Assembly (NCBI RefSeq): GCF_035920365.1
Contig: NZ_CP109150.1
Span: forward strand, 4,154,001 to 4,218,000
Direction: 5' to 3'
DNA length: 64,000 bases
Source: Micromonospora sp. NBC_01740
GTDB lineage: Bacteria > Actinomycetota > Actinomycetes > Mycobacteriales > Micromonosporaceae
Both the position numbers and the translations under genes were made by a program. Below the pieces are notes generated by a model, which made no database searches, was not told where the DNA came from, and was given only the letters and a program-made list of their open reading frames with translations. Shown piece after piece: positions 17,356 through 27,024 of this stretch (position 1 is the first letter of the stretch; every line of letters starts with the position of its first letter).

Positions 17356-17626
17356 CGCGTCATCCTATCGATGGTTATGGACGAATGTACTTCGACTGTG
17401 CCTTCAGCAGGACGCTCTGTCGACGGACAGCTTCGGCGGTCGCACGGACCGGCACCGTGTCGGGCATCGGCGTCGGTGCACTCCGTCGCTGGTCGGACGG
17501 ATTCTCCCGCGTGGGTCGGAGGCCGGGTCATTCCCGGTGGGGAGGCCGATGTGGGTCCGCAGACTGACGTTTCCGGTTGTCGGCCCAGGGCACGATGGGC
17601 AGCAGTCACGTCACACGGGAGGCGAC

Positions 17627-18877
17627 ATGCACCTGTCACGCCGCAGTTTCCTGCTGGCCACCACCGGTACGGCGCTCGCGACGCCCCTGCTGGCAGGTGC
17701 CGGCCCGGCAGTCGCGGCCGGCCGTCCGCCCGCCGGGTCGCTGCCGGACGCGGCGCTCACCGCCGACCTGCGCGCGATCACCGAGGCCGGCATGCCCGGT
17801 GTGTTCGCCGAGGCGCGGGACGGACGGGACCGGTGGCGGGGCGCCAGCGGGGTGGCCGACGTGACGACCGGTCGATCGGTGCTGCCCGGGTTCCAGCACC
17901 GGGTCGGCAGCATCACCAAGACCTTCGTGGCCGCGACGCTGCTGCAACTGGTCGGTGAGCGCCGGATCGCGCTGGACGCCCCGATCGGCCGGTACCTTCC
18001 GGAGTTCGCGGTCGCCGGGGTGACCGTCCGGATGCTGCTCGACCACACCAGCGGGATCAGCGACTACGACCACGTCATCTTCGCCACCCCGGAGGACATC
18101 GAGCGGCACCGGTCCACCACGTTCACGCCGCGCCAACTCGTCCAGGCCGGCCTCGGTCAGCCGTCGACCGGGGCACCGGGCGCGGCCTTCTCCTACTCGA
18201 ACACCAACTACATCCTGGCCGGGCTGATCATCGAGCGGGTCACCCGCCGGTCCGCCACCGACGAGGTGCACCGGCGGATCCTCCGGCCGCTTGGACTGCG
18301 GCACACGTACTTCCCCGGCGTGCGTCCCCGGATCGCCGGCCCGCACAGCAGGGGCTACGTCCCGTGGTACGAGGGCGAGCTGCGCGATTTCAGCGTCAGC
18401 AACATGTCCTGGGCCTGGACGGCCGGGGCGCTCGTCTCGACCATGGCCGACCTGAACACCTTCTTCCGGGCGCTGCTCGGTGGCCGGCTGCTCCGCCCGG
18501 CTCAACTGGCCGCGATGAAGACCACCGTGCCGTTCGACCCGGCTCAGCCGGAGGCCGCCGGCTACGGGCTCGGCCTCTACCGGATGACCTGGCCCACCGG
18601 CGACGTCTGGGGGCACGACGGCCTGGTCTTCGGGCACAGCGCCATCTCGCTGCACACTCCGGACGGTCGGCGGCAGGTGAGCCTCGCCCAGAACGTGACG
18701 CACTACGCGCTGCCCGGCACGCCGGACCCGATCGGCGAGGCGGTCGGCAGGTTCCTGAACACGGCACTGGTCGGTGAGAGCCCCGTCGCGGCGCGGACTG
18801 CCACCGCCGCCCGGGTGCCTGCGGTCGTCCCGGCGCCGGGCGCACCGACCCTGGTCAGGGCAATGCCGCAGCGCTGA
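17627..18877 (+). CDS. Exported serine hydrolase, class C beta-lactamase / D-Ala-D-Ala carboxypeptidase family
   Basis: A 416-residue protein with a Tat-like signal (SRRSFLLATTGTALA) and the three active-site motifs of the family: SxxK in GSITKTF, YxN in YSNTNY and HxG in GHDG. It should act outside the cytoplasm on peptidoglycan-type peptides or small esters or amides; no specific resistance role can be claimed. The ATG has GGGAGG four bases before it, which rules out the much longer upstream reading. It converges on a hypothetical gene across a very strong hairpin. Family members are common and diverse, so the substrate is open. Confidence 0.92.
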   Translation: MHLSRRSFLLATTGTALATPLLAGAGPAVAAGRPPAGSLPDAALTADLRAITEAGMPGVFAEARDGRDRWRGASGVADVTTGRSVLPGFQHRVGSITKTFVAATLLQLVGERRIALDAPIGRYLPEFAVAGVTVRMLLDHTSGISDYDHVIFATPEDIERHRSTTFTPRQLVQAGLGQPSTGAPGAAFSYSNTNYILAGLIIERVTRRSATDEVHRRILRPLGLRHTYFPGVRPRIAGPHSRGYVPWYEGELRDFSVSNMSWAWTAGALVSTMADLNTFFRALLGGRLLRPAQLAAMKTTVPFDPAQPEAAGYGLGLYRMTWPTGDVWGHDGLVFGHSAISLHTPDGRRQVSLAQNVTHYALPGTPDPIGEAVGRFLNTALVGESPVAARTATAARVPAVVPAPGAPTLVRAMPQR

Positions 18878-18883
18878 CGCTGT

Positions 18884-18933
18884 CGCCCGGCAGCCGCGAC
18901 CGGACCCCGTACTCCGGTCGCGGCTGCCGGGCG
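18884..18933. terminator. Strong bidirectional terminator hairpin
   Basis: A perfect 21-base inverted repeat with an eight-base loop lies seven bases after the stop of the serine hydrolase and before the convergent gene. The arms begin CGCCCGGCAGCC and end GGCTGCCGGGCG. Its length and position make a shared terminator very likely. Confidence 0.85.
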
Positions 18934-18980
18934 ATCGCCCCGCCGACCCGCTCGGCGTCCGACTCGCCCGCGTGACCGGT

Positions 18981-20105
18981 TCAGCAGGTCATGTCGATCT
19001 CCAGGACCGCGACCTCGTGCCGGTCGACCAGCAGCACGGTGGTCTGTGGGTCCTCCTCGAAGTCCTCGTCCTCGGGTGGCCAGGTCGTCGGCAGCAGGCC
19101 GGTGTATCCGATGTGGACGTCGGCACCCATCCGGGCCAGGACGAGATCGGTCAGGTTGTCGCCCAGGAACGTCGCGAGGTGGTCGGCCGGAAGCTCCGGG
19201 AACTCGTCGATGCCGTCCCAGCTGCCGTCGAACAGCTCGCTCAGGTGCATGCGTACCAGATTGCGGAGACCGGCACGCAGATCGGCGGCCGGTACGGGCC
19301 GGAACGCCTCCTCGTCGTGTTCGTCCGCGTCCTCGCGGTTCTCGACCCACCAGCGGGCTGCGGCGGCCACCGGATCGCCGTCCCCGGGGACGAGCCGGCC
19401 GATCCGGAACCGGAAGGTGACCGGGCTGTTGTTGTTGACCCAGAGCAGGTCGCTCAGCAACGTCATGATGCAGGCCAGCCGGGTCCGCAGGGCGGCGTCG
19501 GCGCCATCGGAGTCGATGACCGGCGGCTGTCGAACTTCCGGAGCCGGATGCAACGAGACCCGCAGGGTGCTGCCGTCGAAGTCGCGATGCAGCAGGTGCA
19601 GCGGCGCCGGCCGGTCCGGCTCGTCCGGCCGCTCGCTGTCGGTGGTCAGCCGGAGCAGATCGGCGTACGGGCCCGCCAGCTCGTCGGCGATGAACCGCAC
19701 CAGCACTTCCGCGCGCCGGTCGGGTGTCCCCACCACGGCCGAGATCAGCCCGACGAGTTCGGTTGCCACCTCCTCGTCGGTACGCACCGGCTCGTACGGC
19801 CGTCCCGGCCCGACCGACACCCGACTGGTCAGCACGGTCGCGCCGGTGACCTCCGGAAGGTCGGCGGCGTCCGCGATCTCCGTCAACGGCGGCGGCTCCG
19901 GCCACTGCTGATCCCGGCGGGACCTGGTCCGGCCGGACACCACCGTCGACGACCAGCCGGCGGCCTGCTCCGGCGACCACGCCGCCAGCAGCCACACCGC
20001 CGCCAGGCGTACCCAGTGCTGGTTCGTCAGCCGGCGGCCATCCTCCCGCTCGACCGGGTCGGGCTGTCGGTACCAGGAGTCGGTGTAGGCCGTGGTGCGT
20101 TCCAC
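18981..20105 (-). CDS. Hypothetical protein, about 374 residues
   Basis: A soluble, acidic protein with no signal peptide or membrane segment. The N-terminal half is rich in charged residues. The C-terminal part has an acidic linker (ENREDADEHDEEAF) and ends in a beta-type stretch with DRHEVAVLEIDMTC. I chose a GTG start because GGAAGGG lies about nine bases before it; an ATG 63 bases upstream has no such site. Codon use matches real genes nearby. I do not recognise the family. It is divergent from the next hypothetical gene. Confidence 0.6.
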   Translation of the reverse strand: MERTTAYTDSWYRQPDPVEREDGRRLTNQHWVRLAAVWLLAAWSPEQAAGWSSTVVSGRTRSRRDQQWPEPPPLTEIADAADLPEVTGATVLTSRVSVGPGRPYEPVRTDEEVATELVGLISAVVGTPDRRAEVLVRFIADELAGPYADLLRLTTDSERPDEPDRPAPLHLLHRDFDGSTLRVSLHPAPEVRQPPVIDSDGADAALRTRLACIMTLLSDLLWVNNNSPVTFRFRIGRLVPGDGDPVAAAARWWVENREDADEHDEEAFRPVPAADLRAGLRNLVRMHLSELFDGSWDGIDEFPELPADHLATFLGDNLTDLVLARMGADVHIGYTGLLPTTWPPEDEDFEEDPQTTVLLVDRHEVAVLEIDMTC

Positions 20106-20252
20106 TGCGGCAACCCTTCCGCGTCGAGAAGTGCGAAGGTAACAGGCGATGGTGACAATTCCGTCCACAGTGCGGGGACGGGCGCCGTGGTCTGCTTGCG
20201 GCCGATGGCGTCACGGCCGGAACTGTCGGTCGGGGCTCCTACGATCACGGCC

Positions 20253-20822
20253 ATGTCGGCTGCCTTCACCGCGCTGTGGACCCAGGACGTCTGCCGGGAG
20301 CTGCGTCGTCGCCGGGTCGGCGAGCGGCCTCCGGTGGCGTTCAGCGGGGTGCACCAGTCCCTGCCCAGTTGGACCAGCGTCGGGGTCGGCGACTCCGTCT
20401 TCGCGCTGCACGTCAACCGTTGCGTGCTGCACGTGGTGAGCCGGCTCCGCGTCGTCGACAAGCAGCGGCGCGACTGCTGCGGCAGCGCCCCGGTGACCTG
20501 GCGGGATCCGGCCCATCCGGGCCACGACGCCTGGTCGATGCTCGGTGCGGACGGGTGCGGAGCGGTCCCGGTGCATGTCGAGGCCACCCCGATCCGCTTC
20601 GACGTCACCGTTCCCGGCGACCTGCTCGGCACACTGACCTGGCGCAACCGGCGCGGTGACCAGCGCACCCTGAAGTACGTCGTCGACGGCCGTCTCGAAC
20701 GCTCCGTCAGCCTCCAGGGCGTCTACCGCCTGACCGACGAGTCCGCCGTCGCACTGGGCGCTCTGCTCGACAGCTCGCCAATCCCGAGCCGATCGGCACA
20801 GCCGCTCCACCCGGCCCGCTAA
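20253..20822 (+). CDS. Hypothetical protein, about 189 residues
   Basis: A soluble protein with a Cys pair (RRDCCGS) and a basic C-terminal half (TWRNRRGDQRTLKYVVDGR) rich in beta-type residues. The ATG at MSAAFTALW is chosen because the frame upstream of it overlaps the divergent gene antisense and has no coding character. No good ribosome binding site is visible. No family is recognised and no role is proposed. Confidence 0.55.
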   Translation: MSAAFTALWTQDVCRELRRRRVGERPPVAFSGVHQSLPSWTSVGVGDSVFALHVNRCVLHVVSRLRVVDKQRRDCCGSAPVTWRDPAHPGHDAWSMLGADGCGAVPVHVEATPIRFDVTVPGDLLGTLTWRNRRGDQRTLKYVVDGRLERSVSLQGVYRLTDESAVALGALLDSSPIPSRSAQPLHPAR

Positions 20823-20935
20823 GTCCGTGGTCGGCGCGGGTGCGGGTCACCGATGATGACGGCCATGGTCACGCCCCGACGAGCCGACACAGCCACCGCC
20901 GCCGGTCAGCCGCCCGACGACGACGGCCCGGCTGA

Positions 20936-21352
20936 CTCGTTCACGGGTACGTCAGTGGCCCTGACGCCACGTTCCTGGCGACGGCCCGCGCCCTGACGAA
21001 GCTCGACGACGCGGTGGCCGTGGTGCTCGTCGAGGGCATCAGCGACCAGATCGCCCTGGCCACGGCCGCCGTCGGCCGTGGCCGGTTCTCGACGCGGAGC
21101 GGATCGGTGGCGGTGGACTACGAGCTGCCGGCAGACGGGGCGAGCAGCGGGCAGGCAAGGATCCGGTTCACGGACGCGGCCGGACTGGCCTGGGAGAGGG
21201 TGGGCCTTCAACCCCCCGCTCGTTACACGCCGTCGGAGAGCCCCATGGGAAGGGCGTTCCGACTGCTTCCCTGGCTGGTCTTCGTGATCTACGTCGTTCT
21301 GCCTGCGATCGTCATCACCGCTCTCATCCTCATCGCCTGGCTCCTGCCGTAG
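20936..21352 (+). pseudogene. TOPRIM-domain fragment joined to a membrane-protein tail
   Basis: The frame opens just after a stop codon. It reads HGYVSGPDATFLATARAL and VVLVEGISDQIALATAA, which is the start of a TOPRIM nucleotidyl-transferase/hydrolase domain as found in small actinobacterial ATP-dependent-endonuclease-like proteins. After about residue 50 the TOPRIM sequence stops. The frame continues as unrelated beta-rich sequence and ends in a strong hydrophobic hairpin (PWLVFVIYVVLPAIVITA). The first in-frame start codon (GTG at 21014) lies inside the TOPRIM part. I read this as two gene fragments joined by deletion. It could instead be a small membrane protein gene using that GTG. Confidence 0.5.
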
Positions 21353-21376
21353 CGCGGGCGTGGTTTCCCTCTGGGA

Positions 21377-22639
21377 CTACCGGGCGTCGCGCTGACGACG
21401 CGCACGCTCGAACTCGGCGACATCCGACATCCAGGGACCGTGCTGTTCGAGTGCGGCGCAGCCGCCGCGGACGAAGGCGCTCACCAGGTTGCGGTACCCG
21501 CCGATCCCGTCGACCAGGCTGTACTCGACCTGGTACTGCGGATCCGACCCGGCTTCCCCGTGTCGTACCGTCGTGATCCGGGCGATGGAGTCCGCATAGA
21601 AGTGCAGCTGGATCCCCTCGCCCAGCTCCTCGTCCTCGATGGTGAACACTTCGTTGTCCGCGGCAGAGCGATCGGCGACGAACTCCCAGAATTCGGCGGA
21701 GGCAGTGCGAGGACCGTCCCGTCGCCACTTCCTCTCGCCGCCCTTGTCATCGGTGAACGACAGGGCCGTCTTTCTCGCACTCTCACCGAGGTCGGCGCGG
21801 TCGTCGGCAGCCTCATCGTCGTCTTCCGCCGGGGCGGTCCTGGGGCGGTCCGCAGCCTCCGAGCACATCAGAAAGCTCACCGTACGCACCGCGTCATCGA
21901 CGAGTTCGGGGTACGCGTGGCGCACGGCCGCGTCGACCGTCGCCGCCATTCGGTCCCAGTCGCGTTTGTCCGTGGCCCGCCTTCCCCGCCGCGGATCGAG
22001 GCCGATCCGCATCCCGGCGCATGCCTGCTCCGCGGTGGCGATCACACGCATGACCTGGGGGAGCAGTGCGGGGTCGACGGCATCGGGTATCCGCCTGGGA
22101 ATCGTCGCGCCATGCAGATACTGGCCCGTGTACCGCAGAATCGCGGCGTCGAGTGGCCCGAGGACTGCTCCGCGCTCGGCGCGACGGCGGTCGGCGTGAT
22201 ACTCCTGGGCACGTTTCTCGTTCGACCTCTCCGTCGCCGCGCGCATCGCCTCGCAGACCTGACCGCGCTCAAGTAGGGCGATGTCGGCGCCGTGGGCGAC
22301 GAGCCGGCTCCTGTCCCACCGGATGCGTCGGAAGAGCGCGTCGACGTCCGCGGGCGAGGAGAGCAGGACCGGGTCCAGGAGCGCGGCGGCAGCGTCCTCG
22401 TCGAGCCGGCCACGGGTTCCGGCGGCGTCGCACAGCGGAAGAACGGCACTCCACAGCAGCAGGTGTCTGGCCAGGTCCTCCCGGATCACCGCGAGGTGGG
22501 CCTCCCCGATCGGGAACGTGAACGTGCGAGGCTCATGGTTGGCGTCGGCCCCGGCGGCGAGCATCAGCTTCAGCTCGCCGTCCTCGCGGATCACGTTCGG
22601 GATCCAGCCGCTGCTACGCGTGAAAACGACGTCTCTCAC
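21377..22639 (-). CDS. Uncharacterised actinobacterial protein (probably DUF6357)
   Basis: A 420-residue soluble protein. The N-terminal 100 residues (after MRDVVFTRSSGWIPNVIRED) are highly ordered and resemble a family annotated in streptomycetes as DUF6357, as far as I remember. An acidic linker lies near the middle (AEDDDEAADDRADL), followed by a C-terminal beta-rich domain with EDEELGEGIQLHFYADS. There is no signal peptide. The gene follows another leftward gene of unknown function after a 97-bp gap, and the two may be co-transcribed. Nothing in the sequence points to a catalytic role. Confidence 0.7.
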   Translation of the reverse strand: MRDVVFTRSSGWIPNVIREDGELKLMLAAGADANHEPRTFTFPIGEAHLAVIREDLARHLLLWSAVLPLCDAAGTRGRLDEDAAAALLDPVLLSSPADVDALFRRIRWDRSRLVAHGADIALLERGQVCEAMRAATERSNEKRAQEYHADRRRAERGAVLGPLDAAILRYTGQYLHGATIPRRIPDAVDPALLPQVMRVIATAEQACAGMRIGLDPRRGRRATDKRDWDRMAATVDAAVRHAYPELVDDAVRTVSFLMCSEAADRPRTAPAEDDDEAADDRADLGESARKTALSFTDDKGGERKWRRDGPRTASAEFWEFVADRSAADNEVFTIEDEELGEGIQLHFYADSIARITTVRHGEAGSDPQYQVEYSLVDGIGGYRNLVSAFVRGGCAALEQHGPWMSDVAEFERARRQRDAR

Positions 22640-22736
22640 AGCTCAGGCCTTCCCGCAACGGCACCGGCTGGGCGTGGTCGCTCCGGGCCCACGGCGAGTG
22701 TTACGGCGATGGTGCGGCCCACCCCGCACCGCCTGT

Positions 22737-23390
22737 TCACGACCACCGCGCAGTTTCGACGTCGAGGCGTGGGTCGGTGCGTACCCAGACCTCGCCCCCG
22801 GCGGCCCCGGCCGGGGCGTCGACTCGTTCGAGACCGAGGAATTCGATCAACTGGAGCAGTTCGGCTCGTTCGGCTCGGTCGTCGTCGACACCGTGCGAGT
22901 CGAAGAAGACGTAGTACTTGTCGCTCGGGTCGACGATGCCCGAATCTGCCCAGATCCGGGCGACTTCTTCGATCGCCGCTGCTTCCGTCGTGATCGTGGC
23001 GGCGCGGGCGGCACCGCGGGTCTCCGGTGACGCGTCGAGGTCCGAGAGGTTGGAGAACCACTGGCCGAAGCGGTCGAGGCCGGCATATCCGTTCTCGAAG
23101 AACAGCATCGCGCTCGGAAGGTAGCGGTTGGGCCGGTCGACCTGGAGGTGTTCCGATCGAGGTTGGTCCGCGTCCCTGGTCCGGGAGATCACCCCCAGCC
23201 GGGGCATGAGTACCAAACTCTGCCCCGCCGGCTCATCCCTGATGGTGTAGGTGTCAGACTCGCGACCCCGGAAGAACGCAGAGAACGCTACGTAGGCCTC
23301 CTGGGGGTCGCCCACCGAAACGTGTTGGTCGTTGCCATCACCCACTGAGAAGACGAACTGCTTCGGTCCGGGTTTGTAGGGGCGGGCCAT
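22737..23390 (-). CDS. Hypothetical protein, about 217 residues
   Basis: The protein starts MARPYKPGPKQFVFSVGDG, with GGAGG directly upstream of the ATG; longer readings lack this. It is soluble and rich in Asp, Gly and aromatic residues (GRESDTYTIRDEP, DKYYVFFDSHGVDDD). It resembles no family I can name. It lies upstream of the DUF6357-like gene on the same strand, and both have an N-terminal domain with short strands, so a functional pair is possible but unproven. Confidence 0.65.
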   Translation of the reverse strand: MARPYKPGPKQFVFSVGDGNDQHVSVGDPQEAYVAFSAFFRGRESDTYTIRDEPAGQSLVLMPRLGVISRTRDADQPRSEHLQVDRPNRYLPSAMLFFENGYAGLDRFGQWFSNLSDLDASPETRGAARAATITTEAAAIEEVARIWADSGIVDPSDKYYVFFDSHGVDDDRAERAELLQLIEFLGLERVDAPAGAAGGEVWVRTDPRLDVETARWS

Positions 23391-23798
23391 GTGCGTCCTC
23401 CGGTCACGTGCGACAGCTCCACCACCGTAGTGGATCAGTGCAGAACTGCCTGCGGTCCTGGTCACAGGCGTGCGGTGCGCGCTGGCCCCGCGCGAGCGAC
23501 CAGCCGCCCGCAAGCCCTGAACGGGACCAGCCCTCAAGCGGACTGAGGAGGCGCGGTGGGGGTGGCGGCGGCGCCGGCCCCACTGTCACGTCCGGGGAGC
23601 GGCGCCGGCGGGGCGAAACGTCGGCATTGGCGGTTGGTGAACGACTGCTATCCCGGGCGGCGGTCGGCCGCGATCATTGCCCGGAGATAGATGTGAGCCA
23701 ATCTCACCTCCGGGTGGAACGCCCGGGCGCGGAGGGCGAGACGTCGGCACGGCAGCCGGGCGTACCGAAGGCCCGACTCCGCGTCCCCGGAGGAATTC
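23391..23798. other. Divergent intergenic region
   Basis: This stretch lies between two divergent genes and shows no supported coding frame. A small imperfect inverted repeat (GTGAG-CCAAT-CTCAC flanked by CCGGAG and CTCCGG) occurs at about 23679-23713 and could be an operator for the penicillin acylase gene. No promoter boxes could be placed. Confidence 0.4.
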
Positions 23799-26700
23799 AT
23801 GCCCCGTCCCCCACTCCGCGCCAGGCTCGCGGCGTTCACCGCCGCCGTCCTGACCGCGAGCGTCCTGACCGTCACCCCGCCGTCACCGGCACTGGCCGCC
23901 GCCACGTTCGCCGCCAACGACTACTGCCTCGGCCAGTGCGCCGACATCCTGCCGCCCGGGCAGAACGGCAACGCCACGCTGGCCGCCATCCTGGCCCACC
24001 AGGCGCTCGGCACCCGCCCCGCGCACTCCAGCGACCAGCTCGACGAGTACGCGAACCTGGTCTACAACTACGCCGGGCTGACCGACGAGCAGATCGCCCA
24101 CTTCTTCAACGACGCCTCCTTCGGCGTCCCCGCCGCGCAGGTCGAGAGCACCGTCTCGCCGCGCGCCGACGTCACCATCGTGCGGGACAAGGCCACCGGC
24201 GTCCCGCGCGTCACCGGCACCACCCGCGCCGGCACCATGTTCGGCGCCGGCTACGCCGGGGCGCAGGACCGGCTCTGGGTGATGGACCTGCTGCGGCACG
24301 TCGGCCGTGGCAAGGTCACCTCGTTCGCCGGCGGCGCCCCCGGCAACCGGGAGCTGGAGCAGAGCGTCTGGGCCAACTCGCCCTACACTGAGGCGGACCT
24401 CCAGGCCCAGGTCAACGCGCTGCGCACCAAGGGCGCCCGGGGCCAGCAGCTCTACACCGACGTGGTCGACTACATCGCCGGCATCAACGCCTACATCGAC
24501 AAGTCGATCGCCGACGACAACTACCCCGGCGAGTACGTGCTCGCCGGCGCCGGCAAACCGAAGCACTTCACCATGACCGACCTGATCGCCACCGCCGGCG
24601 TGATCGGCGGCCTCTTCGGCGGGGGCGGCGGCAGCGAGATCCAGTCCGCGCTGGTCCGGGTGGCCGCCCGGGCCAAGTACGGCGCCACCGAGGGCGACCG
24701 GGTGTGGGCGGCGTTCCGGTCGCAGAACGACCCGGAGACCGTGCTGACCCTGCACGACGGGCAGAGCTTCCCGTACGGCGCGACGCCGTCCGGCGCGACC
24801 AGCGCGGTGCTCCCCGACGCCGGCACGGTGGTCGCCGAGCCCCTCGCCTACGACCAGACCGGCGGGGCCGCCGCGCGCACCGGCGCCAGCACCGCCACCC
24901 AGGAGCTGATCGGCGGCCTGGCCAACCTGCGCGCGCACGGCATGTCCAACGCGGTCGTGGTCTCCGGACGGCACACCACCACCGGCAACCCGGTCGCCGT
25001 GTTCGGCCCGCAGACCGGCTACTTCGCCCCGCAGCTACTGATGCTCCAGGAGTTGCAGGGACCGGGCATCAGCGCGCGCGGCGCCGCGTTCGCCGGGCTG
25101 AACCTCTACGTGCTGCTCGGTCGCGGCCAGGACTACGCGTGGAGCGCCACCTCCGCCTCGCAGGACCTCACCGACACGTACGCGGTGCCGCTGTGCACCA
25201 CCGACGGCAGCGCGCCGACGCTGCGCACCAACCGCTACCTCTACCACGGCCAGTGCCTGGCCATGGAGGCGCTGGAGCAGCGCAACTCCTGGTCGCCGAC
25301 GCTGGCCGACTCCACCCCGGCCGGGTCCTACACGCTGCGCGCGCTGCGCACGAAGTACGGGCTGGTCGCCTACCGGGGGCTGGTGAACGGGCAGCCGACC
25401 GCGTTCACCAAGCTGCGCTCCACCTACCGGCACGAGGCCGACTCGGCGATCGGCTTCCAGGCCTTCAACGACCCGTCGGCGATGGGCAACGCGGCGGCGT
25501 TCCAGACGTCCGCCGCGAGCGTCGGATACGCGTTCAACTGGTTCTACGTCAACTCCACCGAGGCGGCGTACTTCAACTCCGGCTCGAACCCGGTCCGCCC
25601 GGCCACCGCCGACCCGAACCTGCCGGCGAAGGCCGAGCCGGCGTACGAGTGGGTCGGCTGGAACCCGGACACCAACGACGCCACCTACGCCCCGCTCTCG
25701 GCCCACCCGCAGTCGGTCAACCAGGACTACTACGTGAGCTGGAACAACAAGCAGGCGCGGGACTTCGGGGCGGCGGACGGCAACTTCAGCTTCGGCTCCG
25801 TACACCGGGGTCAGTTGCTCGACGGTCCGGTGCGCGCGGCGATCGCCCAGCGCAAGCTCGGTCGCGCCGACGTCGTGAAGATCGTGGCGGACGCGGCGGT
25901 GACCGACCTGCGCGGCCAGCAGGTCCTCGGCGACCTGCTGCGGGTGCTGGACAGCGCGCCGGTCACCGACCCGGCGCTGGCCGACGCGATCGGCAAGCTG
26001 CGGGCCTGGCAGCAGGCCGGCGCCCGGCGGGTGGAGACCACGTCCGGCTCGAAGGTCTACCAGCACGCCGACGCCATCCGGATCTTCGACGCGTGGTGGC
26101 CGCTGCTCGCCTCGGCGCAGTTCCGCCCCGGCCTCGGGCCGGACCTCTACGCCGCGCTGGTCGACGCCATCGAGGTCAACGAGGCACCGTCGGGCGGCCA
26201 GAACGGCGGGCGCGACGGCGCCGCGAGCTGGGCGTTGCAGGGCCAGGCGCACAAGGGCTCGTCGTTCCAGTACGGCTGGTGGGGCTACGTCGACAAGGAC
26301 GTGCGCACCGTGCTCGGCGACCCGGTGGCCGGCGGCCCCGGGCGGGCGTACTGCGGCGGCGGCAACCTGGCCGCGTGCCGGACGGCGCTGCTCGGCGCGC
26401 TCGGGCAGGCGGCGGCCGTGCCGGCCACCACCGTCTACCCGGGCGACAAGTCCTGCTCCGCCGGCGACCAGTGGTGCGCCGACTCGATCGCCCACTCCGG
26501 GCTCGGCGGCATCACCCACCCGGTGATCGCCTGGCAGAACCGCCCCACCTACCAGCAGGTCGTCTCGTTCCCGGCGCGCCGGGGCGACGACGTCACCAAC
26601 CTGGCCCAGGGGCGCCCGGCCACCGCGTCGAGCACCCAGTTCCTGACCAGCCACACGCCGGACAAGGCCGTCGACGGCAGCCTGGGCAGCCGCTGGGCCA

Positions 26701-26984
26701 GCAGCTACAACGACAACCAGTGGCTCCGGGTCGACCTCGGGGCGGCCCGCACCGTCAGCCGGGCGGTGCTGCGCTGGGAGTCCGCGTACGGCACGTCGTA
26801 CCGGATCGAGGTCTCCGGCGACGGCAGCTCCTGGACGCCGGTGTTCGCCACCACCACCGGCAACGGCGGCGTCGACAACGCCACCTTCGCCCCGGTCACC
26901 GCCCGCTACGTGCGGGTGTACGGGGTCAAGCGGGCCACCTCGTACGGGTTCTCGCTCCACGAGTTCGAGGTCTACGGCCGGTGA
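23799..26984 (+). CDS. Secreted penicillin acylase-family amidase with C-terminal discoidin domain
   Basis: A 1061-residue exported Ntn-hydrolase. The signal peptide ends near residue 33 (SPALAA). The alpha-subunit region has GAGYAGAQDRLWVMDLLRH. The expected self-cleavage and nucleophile site is S383 in HGMSNAVVVSG. From about residue 935 the protein carries an F5/8-type C (discoidin) carbohydrate-binding domain (LAQGRPATASSTQF, DKAVDGSLGSRWASS, YVRVYG). Enzymes of this family hydrolyse acyl-amide bonds, for example in acyl-homoserine lactones, lipopeptides or penicillins; the substrate here is not known. GGAGGAA precedes the ATG. A terminator-like hairpin follows the stop. The discoidin domain suggests binding to a polysaccharide surface. 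Confidence 0.92.
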   Translation: MPRPPLRARLAAFTAAVLTASVLTVTPPSPALAAATFAANDYCLGQCADILPPGQNGNATLAAILAHQALGTRPAHSSDQLDEYANLVYNYAGLTDEQIAHFFNDASFGVPAAQVESTVSPRADVTIVRDKATGVPRVTGTTRAGTMFGAGYAGAQDRLWVMDLLRHVGRGKVTSFAGGAPGNRELEQSVWANSPYTEADLQAQVNALRTKGARGQQLYTDVVDYIAGINAYIDKSIADDNYPGEYVLAGAGKPKHFTMTDLIATAGVIGGLFGGGGGSEIQSALVRVAARAKYGATEGDRVWAAFRSQNDPETVLTLHDGQSFPYGATPSGATSAVLPDAGTVVAEPLAYDQTGGAAARTGASTATQELIGGLANLRAHGMSNAVVVSGRHTTTGNPVAVFGPQTGYFAPQLLMLQELQGPGISARGAAFAGLNLYVLLGRGQDYAWSATSASQDLTDTYAVPLCTTDGSAPTLRTNRYLYHGQCLAMEALEQRNSWSPTLADSTPAGSYTLRALRTKYGLVAYRGLVNGQPTAFTKLRSTYRHEADSAIGFQAFNDPSAMGNAAAFQTSAASVGYAFNWFYVNSTEAAYFNSGSNPVRPATADPNLPAKAEPAYEWVGWNPDTNDATYAPLSAHPQSVNQDYYVSWNNKQARDFGAADGNFSFGSVHRGQLLDGPVRAAIAQRKLGRADVVKIVADAAVTDLRGQQVLGDLLRVLDSAPVTDPALADAIGKLRAWQQAGARRVETTSGSKVYQHADAIRIFDAWWPLLASAQFRPGLGPDLYAALVDAIEVNEAPSGGQNGGRDGAASWALQGQAHKGSSFQYGWWGYVDKDVRTVLGDPVAGGPGRAYCGGGNLAACRTALLGALGQAAAVPATTVYPGDKSCSAGDQWCADSIAHSGLGGITHPVIAWQNRPTYQQVVSFPARRGDDVTNLAQGRPATASSTQFLTSHTPDKAVDGSLGSRWASSYNDNQWLRVDLGAARTVSRAVLRWESAYGTSYRIEVSGDGSSWTPVFATTTGNGGVDNATFAPVTARYVRVYGVKRATSYGFSLHEFEVYGR

Positions 26985-26991
26985 CGCCGAC

Positions 26992-27024
26992 GGCCGGCCG
27001 GCGGGAGCCCTCCGCCGGCCGGCC
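26992..27024 (+). terminator. Terminator hairpin after penicillin acylase gene
   Basis: A perfect 13-base inverted repeat (GGCCGGCCGGCGG and CCGCCGGCCGGCC) with a seven-base loop begins seven bases after the stop codon. Confidence 0.75.
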
